A stretch of DNA of 64,000 bases from Algoriphagus vanfongensis DSM 17529 (GTDB lineage Bacteria > Bacteroidota > Bacteroidia > Cytophagales > Cyclobacteriaceae), in the NCBI RefSeq assembly GCF_000429465.1, contig NZ_KE386906.1, forward strand, positions 1 through 64,000, given 5' to 3'. Below are positions 59,001 to 64,000 of this stretch, piece after piece. Below the pieces are notes generated by a model. That model saw only the letters and a list, made by a program, of their open reading frames with translations. It had not been told where the DNA came from and made no database searches. Each line of letters starts with the position of its first letter. Positions within the stretch are counted from its first letter, which is position 1. A program made the translations under genes and the position numbers.

Positions 59001-59423
59001 TTAGTCACAGAAATGCTCAAAAACCTCCACGAGGTGATCGCCGATCATTTTGGCATTTCTTCCTTCGATGTGATGACGCTCGATGAAGTGTACCAATTCT
59101 CCGTCTTTGAACAATGCCATCGCTGGCGAGGAGGGAGGGTACGGTAGGACTAGCTCTCTCACTTTGTCGACAGCTTCTCGGTCATTGCCAGCAAAAACGG
59201 TCGCAAGTGTAGTAGGTTTTTTGGCAGCTTGATCCAAGGCATATTTTACTCCTGGTCTGGCAGCACCAGCGGCACAGCCACAGACAGAGTTGACTACGAC
59301 GAAAGTGGTTCCTTTATGATTTGGTCCCAGATGCTCGGATACTTGCTCTGCGGTTTTAAACTCCTCAAAGCCGACTTCTGAAAGCTCAGCTCTCATGGGA
59401 GCGATTAGTTCTTCTGGATACAT
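59001..59423 (-). CDS. Bacilliredoxin (BrxA/BrxB family)
   Basis: 140 residues. The CGC active site is Cys48-Gly-Cys50 in VVVNSVCGCAAGAARPG, with VFAGNDREAVDKVRELV, PPSSPAMALFKDGELVHFIERHHIEG as family marks. In Firmicutes these proteins remove bacillithiol from proteins; Bacteroidota of this group also make bacillithiol-like thiols. It follows the suf genes by 27 bases, on the same strand, and ends at the terminator near 58990, so it is the last gene of the suf operon. This fits a role in Fe-S repair or thiol protection. Confidence 0.9.
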   Translation of the reverse strand: MYPEELIAPMRAELSEVGFEEFKTAEQVSEHLGPNHKGTTFVVVNSVCGCAAGAARPGVKYALDQAAKKPTTLATVFAGNDREAVDKVRELVLPYPPSSPAMALFKDGELVHFIERHHIEGRNAKMIGDHLVEVFEHFCD

Positions 59424-59450
59424 AGTATGATTGTTTTTAGAATTATTGAT

Positions 59451-59795
59451 TTAAAGGAAGCCCAATTCAAGTTTGGCTGCTTCTGACATCATATCCTGAG
59501 AGTAGGGAGGATCAAATGTGACCTCTACTTCTACATTGTTGATTCCTTGGATTTGCTGGATTTTATCTTTGACCTCTGAAGGGATAAATTCCGCTGAAGG
59601 GCAATTAGGCGAGGTCAAGGTCATCGAGACAAAGACATTGTTGACCGGATAGACGGTGATTTCATAGATGAGACCAAGTTCGTATACATCTACTGGGATC
59701 TCGGGATCATAGACTTGCTTGATTGCCTGGACGACCTTCTCTTTGAGATTGTCGATTTGGCCTGCATTATTGATTTCAGTTTCCATTTCAGGCAT
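59451..59795 (-). CDS. SufT-like/DUF59 (MIP18) Fe-S assembly factor
   Basis: 114 residues (the next ATG at 59786 would give 111). DUF59 features: IKQVYDPEIPVDVYELGLIYEI, the conserved Asp-Pro-Glu-Ile, and SMTLTSPNCPSAEFIPSEV with Cys, then VEVEVTFDPPYSQDMMSEAAKLELG. SufT-type proteins help load Fe-S clusters onto target proteins in organisms using the SUF pathway. The gene overlaps sufE by 8 bases and is followed by the bacilliredoxin gene. Confidence 0.85.
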   Translation of the reverse strand: MPEMETEINNAGQIDNLKEKVVQAIKQVYDPEIPVDVYELGLIYEITVYPVNNVFVSMTLTSPNCPSAEFIPSEVKDKIQQIQGINNVEVEVTFDPPYSQDMMSEAAKLELGFL

Positions 59796-60216
59796 TTAGT
59801 TTAGTTTGGAAAGCGAGGGCATAAAGCTTCATTTGCTTGATCATGGAAGCCAGTCCATTAGAGCGCTGGCTACCGATAATATTACCCATGCCTATTTTCT
59901 CTATGAAGTTCAAATCTGCCTGGATGATTTCTTCAGGGCTACGATCATTCAGCACGCGGATCAATAGGGAAATCAGACCTTTGGTGATATCCGTATTGGA
60001 ATCCGCCTGATAGTGAATCTTTCCGTTATTTTCTTCAGCGATCAGCCACACTTTGGACTGACAGCCTTTGATGATATTCTCTTCTTTTTGCTCCTCTTCA
60101 GGAAATCCCTCCAGCTGTCCTCCAAGCTCCATGATATAAAAAATCGTGGACTCACGATCATCTCCTAGGATCTCAAATTCAGCTATGATTTCTTCCTGTA
60201 CTTCCTGGATACTCAT
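59788..60216 (-). CDS. sufE: SufE cysteine desulfurase activator
   Basis: 142 residues. The sulfur-accepting Cys52 is in IIKGCQSKVWLIA, as in all SufE proteins. Other family marks are YIMELGGQLEGFPEEEQKEEN and FIEKIGMGNIIGSQRSNGLASMIKQMK. It takes persulfide sulfur from SufS and passes it to the SufBCD scaffold. Its ATG overlaps the sufS stop (4 bases), so they are coupled. Full length. Confidence 0.95.
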   Translation of the reverse strand: MSIQEVQEEIIAEFEILGDDRESTIFYIMELGGQLEGFPEEEQKEENIIKGCQSKVWLIAEENNGKIHYQADSNTDITKGLISLLIRVLNDRSPEEIIQADLNFIEKIGMGNIIGSQRSNGLASMIKQMKLYALAFQTKLNA

Positions 60217-61436
60217 TTGTTTTTGATTTTGGCGATCCGGGCTACTCCCTCGGCTAATTGGTCAATTTCTGATTTGGTATTGTAAACAGAAAAACTGGCT
60301 CTGACAGTTCCCTCGATACCAAATCGTTTCATCAATGGCTGAGTGCAATGATGGCCCGTTCTCACAGCGATGCCTCTAGCATCTAGCATTTGGCCCACAT
60401 CGAAGGGATGCATACCATTGATATTGAAGGATATTACAGCTACTTTTTCGGCTGCGGTACCTATTGGGTCAAATCCTTTGATAGCTCCCAATTGTTGATT
60501 TGCATGAGCTAATAGCTCATCTTCATGCGCTTTGATTTGTTTTTTGCCCAGTGTATTGACAAAATTCAACGCTGCGCCAAAGGCGATGACGTCTCCGATG
60601 TTCGGCGTACCGGCCTCAAATTTGAATGGGATGTCGTTGAAAGTGGTTTTTTCAAAAGTAACTTCCTTGATCATCTCACCTCCACCCAAAAACGGAGGCA
60701 TGGATTCCAATACATCTCTTTTGCCATATAATACGCCTAAGCCAGTGGGCCCATAAAGTTTGTGTGCAGATAATGCCAGAAAATCACAATCCAACTCCTG
60801 AACATCGATTTCGAGATGACTGGTAGATTGTGCTCCATCCAGCAATACTTTGGCACCGACTGCATGGCCTGCCTGGATTATTTTTTTGACCGGGTTGATG
60901 GTGCCCAGTGCATTGGAGGCATGAACAATACTGATGAGCTTTGTCCGCTCAGAGAGTAGTTTTTCAAAAGCATCATAGTCCAATTCACCGTTGTCATGAA
61001 TAGGAATGACTCTCAGGACCGCTTCTTTTTCTTCACAGAGGAGTTGCCATGGAACAATATTGGAATGATGCTCCATGGTAGAAATGATGATCTCGTCGCC
61101 TTTGCCGATAAACTTCCTACCGAATGTCATCGCTACCAGATTGATCGATTCAGTGGTTCCTTTGGTGAAAATTATCTCTTCAGTCTCGCGGGCGTTGATA
61201 AAATCCCGGACAGACTTTCTAGTGTTTTCAAAATACTGAGTGGCCCGATCAGCCAGTGCATGCGCTCCGCGGTGAATATTGGAATTGTCATGCTCGTAAT
61301 AGTTCAAAAGTGACTCAAGGACAGCTTTGGGCTTTTGAGTCGTAGCGGCATTGTCAAAATAAATCAAGGGCTTGCCGTGTACTTCCTGATGAAGTACAGG
61401 AAACAAGCCCCTGATTTCATTCACATCAAATTTCAT
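60213..61436 (-). CDS. sufS: SufS cysteine desulfurase
   Basis: 407 residues. Pyridoxal-phosphate Lys226 (ALSAHKLYGPTG) and active-site Cys364 (RTGHHCTQPLM) are present; HHSNIVPW and FDNAATTQKP are typical SufS motifs. It releases sulfur from cysteine as persulfide for cluster building. It lies 9 bases after sufD and overlaps sufE. Group II desulfurase by its Cys loop (RxGHHC). Confidence 0.96.
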   Translation of the reverse strand: MKFDVNEIRGLFPVLHQEVHGKPLIYFDNAATTQKPKAVLESLLNYYEHDNSNIHRGAHALADRATQYFENTRKSVRDFINARETEEIIFTKGTTESINLVAMTFGRKFIGKGDEIIISTMEHHSNIVPWQLLCEEKEAVLRVIPIHDNGELDYDAFEKLLSERTKLISIVHASNALGTINPVKKIIQAGHAVGAKVLLDGAQSTSHLEIDVQELDCDFLALSAHKLYGPTGLGVLYGKRDVLESMPPFLGGGEMIKEVTFEKTTFNDIPFKFEAGTPNIGDVIAFGAALNFVNTLGKKQIKAHEDELLAHANQQLGAIKGFDPIGTAAEKVAVISFNINGMHPFDVGQMLDARGIAVRTGHHCTQPLMKRFGIEGTVRASFSVYNTKSEIDQLAEGVARIAKIKNK

Positions 61437-61445
61437 AAAGGGATT

Positions 61446-62711
61446 TTAGAATTTGCTTCCCAATCTTTGCTGCACCAGTCCAGTGCAATAGTTTTTGAAG
61501 TTTTCGTCCTCAATGTGATCCAAAACTTCTCCTGCGAAAGCGTAAAGCAGAAGTCCTTTGGCTTGAAGCTTATCGATTCCTCTTGCTTGCAGATAGAAAA
61601 GAGCTTCCTCATCGAGCTGTCCTGTGGTACAGCCGTGTGAGCATTTTACATCATCTGCCCAGATTTCCAATTGCGGCTTGGTGTTGACGGTAGCATCTTC
61701 AGAAAGCAAAATATTGTTGTTTTGCTGAAATGCATTGGTCTTTTGAGCATCCTGACGGACGAAAATCTTACCGTTGAAAACTCCACGTGAGGAATCAGCT
61801 AGGATACCTTTGTAGAGCTCGTTGGATTCTGCATGAGGAATTGTATGATCCACATTCGTGTGATTGTCCACGTGGGTTTTGCCATTCAAAAGATACAACC
61901 CATACATGTTTCCTTCAGAATTACTTCCCAGTAGGTTTAGATTGAGATTGTTTCTCACCATGTCACCTGATAAGGAAATAGTCACTGCTGTAAACTGGGC
62001 ATCTTTCTGAATATCAGTCTCTATATTGCTGACTTCGATGGATTCCTTTCCTTCATTTTGGATTTTGTAGTAGTGAACTTTGGAGTTGTGACCTCCTTTG
62101 ATCTCAACTACTTGATTGGAGAAAAGTGCTCCATCTAGCGGCTGCACAGCTTGATCGATGAATGTCACCTCTGCAAAATCACCAGCTTCAATCCATATTC
62201 TAGGCTGGACCACTTGCCCTCCATTGGTCTGATTGACCGAAAGGATCAAGATAGGTTGCTCAATTTGAGTCTTTTTTGGGACAGAAATAGCCAATCCTGA
62301 AGCAAACGAACTTTGGTTGAGTGCAACAAATGGATCTTTTTCTGGCTTGGCAATAGTTCCTACTGGAATGCTGCTGTCCTCTAGCTCCGAAATAGAAATT
62401 TCCTCAGGAAGAGAAGAAAGCGTTGCGTCCCATTTTCCATTGTTTAATACAATCAGATGGCCTTCAAATCCTTCAAATATTGATTTTTGGATCAATTCTG
62501 AAGTGATGTCGGCAGGTTGGGCTTGCTGAAAAGAGGAGATTTCTTTCTCCAGTTTTCTGGCAATTTGCGTGTATTTATATTCCTCAGCTTTGACAGCAGG
62601 CAGTCCTTCTTGCAGGAAGATCGCTTTCGCAGCTGATCTTGCTGTGGCAAAATTGGACGGTGCTGTTTCCAAAAGTGGGGAAAGGGTATCTTGTGTAGTC
62701 AAGGTACTCAT
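61446..62711 (-). CDS. sufD: SufD, component of the SufBCD scaffold
   Basis: 421 residues. The N-terminus is a helical domain (ARSAAKAIFLQEGLPAVKAEEYKYTQIARKLE). The right-handed beta-helix core follows with YKIQNEGKESIEVSNIETDIQ, NLNLLGSNSEGNMYGLYLLNGKTHVDNHTNVDHTIPHAES, and the C-terminal helices SEDATVNTKPQLEIWADDVKCSHGCTTGQLDEEALFYLQARGI. It pairs with SufB and the ATPase SufC to build Fe-S clusters. 18 bases after sufC, 9 before sufS. Confidence 0.95.
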   Translation of the reverse strand: MSTLTTQDTLSPLLETAPSNFATARSAAKAIFLQEGLPAVKAEEYKYTQIARKLEKEISSFQQAQPADITSELIQKSIFEGFEGHLIVLNNGKWDATLSSLPEEISISELEDSSIPVGTIAKPEKDPFVALNQSSFASGLAISVPKKTQIEQPILILSVNQTNGGQVVQPRIWIEAGDFAEVTFIDQAVQPLDGALFSNQVVEIKGGHNSKVHYYKIQNEGKESIEVSNIETDIQKDAQFTAVTISLSGDMVRNNLNLNLLGSNSEGNMYGLYLLNGKTHVDNHTNVDHTIPHAESNELYKGILADSSRGVFNGKIFVRQDAQKTNAFQQNNNILLSEDATVNTKPQLEIWADDVKCSHGCTTGQLDEEALFYLQARGIDKLQAKGLLLYAFAGEVLDHIEDENFKNYCTGLVQQRLGSKF

Positions 62712-62729
62712 GATTTAGGGGTGTTTGGA

Positions 62730-63491
62730 TCAGACAGTGGCTGAGTCTACTTCTTCTTTGATCCAGTCGTATCCTTTTTCTTCCAGCTCCAGCGCAAGTT
62801 CTTTAGTGCCGGATTTTACAATTCTTCCTTTGTATAGGACGTGGACATAATCAGGGACGATGTAGTCTAATAGACGCTGGTAGTGAGTCACTACGATAGT
62901 GGCGTTTTTGTCAGATTTCAGTTGATTGACACCATTGGAGACGATTCTCAAGGCATCGATATCCAGCCCAGAATCTGTTTCATCCAAAATGGAAAGTGTC
63001 GGCTCCAACATGGCCATCTGGAAGATTTCGTTTCGTTTCTTTTCACCACCAGAGAAGCCTTCATTCAATGCGCGGCTCAATAGTTTCTGGTCGATTTCTA
63101 CGAGTTTCATTTTTTCTTTCATAAGAGAAAGAAATTTGACAGCGTCCAAAGCTTCCAGACCGCGATATTCTCTTACTTGATTGACTGCGGTACGGAGGAA
63201 ATTGGTAGAAGATACTCCCGGTATCTCCACTGGATACTGGAATGCCAAGAAAACACCTTCTCTTGCTCTGTCTTCAGGAGCCAGTTCCAAGAGATCTTTG
63301 TTTTGGAAAGTAACTTCTCCCTCAGTGACTTCATACTCTTCTCTACCTGCCAATACTGATGCGAGGGTAGATTTACCGGAGCCGTTCGGACCCATGATGG
63401 CATGGACTTCACCAGCTTTTACTTCCAAATTGATGCCTCTGAGAATAGGAGTACCCTCCACAGATGCATGTAGGTTTTTTATACTTAACAT
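62730..63491 (-). CDS. sufC: SufC ATPase
   Basis: 253 residues. ABC-ATPase motifs: Walker A GPNGSGKST (about 34-42), Q-loop in FLAFQYPVEIPGVS, signature FSGGEKKRNEI, Walker B LSILDETDSGLD, switch His in VVTHYQRLL. It powers conformational change in the SufB-SufD scaffold. Between it and the sufB end lies a four-helix-bundle gene flanked by inverted repeats, so the operon is interrupted at this point. Confidence 0.96.
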   Translation of the reverse strand: MLSIKNLHASVEGTPILRGINLEVKAGEVHAIMGPNGSGKSTLASVLAGREEYEVTEGEVTFQNKDLLELAPEDRAREGVFLAFQYPVEIPGVSSTNFLRTAVNQVREYRGLEALDAVKFLSLMKEKMKLVEIDQKLLSRALNEGFSGGEKKRNEIFQMAMLEPTLSILDETDSGLDIDALRIVSNGVNQLKSDKNATIVVTHYQRLLDYIVPDYVHVLYKGRIVKSGTKELALELEEKGYDWIKEEVDSATV

Positions 63492-63506
63492 AATTCAAAA
63501 TTTGAC

Positions 63507-63955
63507 ATTTGAAGTTTGAGATTGGGGGATAGGTTTATTTAAACTTGTTGCCCTTTATCTCGCTTTCTTTTAGATACTTAATGAATCCTGATAAAGATTT
63601 ACTGATCTCTATGTTTTTATTTAGTAATTCAATGAGCTTTTCTTCCGAAATATATTTTCTGTCAAAAGCTCTGTAAAGTTGTGATCTGGCTTCTCCAGAT
63701 GACCCTTTGGCGATACTTAGAAAATGAATGAATTCTTTGTTTCCTTCTCTTTCAAAGCCTTCGGCAATGTTATCTGCTATTGATCCTGAAGATGAGTTTA
63801 TTTGATTTTTGAGGCTGAAGTCTTTTTCAAAGTCACCACAAATACTCAATTCGAAAATCTCTTTGGAGAACTCTCTGGCTAGCTGCCAGATTTTCAAATC
63901 TTCAAACCGAACGATGGTTCCCATAATTTCAAATTAGAAACCTCAAATTTCAAAT
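63507..63955. repeat. Inverted repeats flanking the four-helix-bundle gene
   Basis: ATTTGAAGTTTGAG (63507-63520) and CTCAAATTTCAAAT (63942-63955) are inverted copies with one mismatch. Extending outwards, GACA-TTTGAAGTTTGAG on one side matches GACAATTTGAAATTTGAG on the other with one gap. They bracket the gene at 63535 and suggest that the whole 450-base block was inserted as a unit, or that it folds into a long stem in the suf mRNA. Confidence 0.65.
63535..63924 (-). CDS. Four-helix-bundle protein (S23/IVP family)
   Basis: 129 residues, cytoplasmic, helical. Family marks are [66 protein letters not shown]. This family was named for proteins encoded in intervening sequences of 23S rRNA genes and is related to the Avd proteins of diversity-generating retroelements. 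The function is unknown; it is not known to take part in Fe-S assembly. It sits between sufB and sufC with inverted repeats on both sides, so it is probably a later insertion. Confidence 0.9.
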   Translation of the reverse strand: MGTIVRFEDLKIWQLAREFSKEIFELSICGDFEKDFSLKNQINSSSGSIADNIAEGFEREGNKEFIHFLSIAKGSSGEARSQLYRAFDRKYISEEKLIELLNKNIEISKSLSGFIKYLKESEIKGNKFK

Positions 63956-63961
63956 TGTCTA

Positions 63962-64000
63962 TTACCCTACAGACCCTTCCAATGTCAAAGCCAATAGTTT
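63962..64000 (-). CDS. sufB: SufB, last 12 codons (partial)
   Basis: Reading the minus strand from the window edge gives KLLALTLEGSVG and a TAA stop, the expected C-terminus of SufB (homologues end in a similar L-E-G-S-V/I-G). The rest lies to the right, outside the window. Confidence 0.85.
   Translation of the reverse strand, partial: KLLALTLEGSVG

Noticed and set aside
1..64000. CRISPR arrays, rRNA genes, insertion sequences, restriction or abortive-infection systems
   Set aside because: No regularly spaced repeats, no rRNA segments and no transposase or defence-type proteins were seen on either strand.

Overview
The window looks like a chromosomal segment of a Bacteroidota bacterium of the Cytophagales/Cyclobacteriaceae type (Algoriphagus-like). 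This rests on gene content only: a SusC/SusD pair, CRTAC1/ASPIC proteins, a Bat operon, formylglycine sulfatases, DUF4136 lipoproteins, a menaquinone-type MenC, and TAnnTTTG-type promoters with weak or absent Shine-Dalgarno sequences. No species can be fixed without a search.

Region 1 (about 0.2-15.3 kb) reads as an integrative mobilizable element next to tRNA-Ser(GCU). A mobilization operon (MobC-like accessory protein, MOBP-type relaxase, VirD4/TraG-type coupling protein) lies at the left. A tyrosine recombinase of the Bacteroidota conjugative-element type lies at the right, facing away from the tRNA. Between them is a nutrient-uptake cargo: a 1088-aa CRTAC1-like FG-GAP lipoprotein converging on a SusC/SusD pair. 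Left of it is a small conserved gene broken by a one-base frameshift. No mating-pair-formation genes are in the window, so the element would need a helper or genes outside the window.

Region 2 (15.4-23.7 kb) is ordinary chromosome: tRNA-Ser with promoter and terminator, a beta-propeller lipoprotein, queA, menC, a lactonase-type propeller lipoprotein and ppc.

Region 3 (23.7-41.7 kb) is an unbroken run of 17 minus-strand genes whose products all carry export signals: DUF4136-type lipoproteins, many beta-barrels, an Omp85-like barrel, an OprO/P-like porin, a HAD-phosphatase lipoprotein, a sulfatase, and a barrel/coiled-coil/OmpA-domain protein. The HAD gene heads a tight operon with four barrel genes that seems to depend on read-through of a perfect palindromic terminator behind the sulfatase gene. 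This run is the best candidate here for an undescribed envelope system. It runs directly into the Bat operon (40.3-46.7 kb: moxR, DUF58, DUF4381-like, batA, a batB-batC fusion with a degenerate metal site, batD), followed by a second sulfatase paralog (46.8-48.4 kb).

Region 4 (48.6-59 kb) is housekeeping and transport: a small BamE-like lipoprotein, a sugar-porter MFS protein, a TamA-like/hemF/PAP2 operon, an rRNA methyltransferase with a bile-acid:sodium-symporter-type gene, a CsgG/TolB-like protein, a bacterial acyl-CoA-binding protein and citrate synthase. Region 5 (59-64 kb) is the suf iron-sulfur operon (sufB end, sufC, sufD, sufS, sufE, sufT-like, bacilliredoxin), with a four-helix-bundle (S23/IVP) gene flanked by inverted repeats inserted between sufB and sufC.
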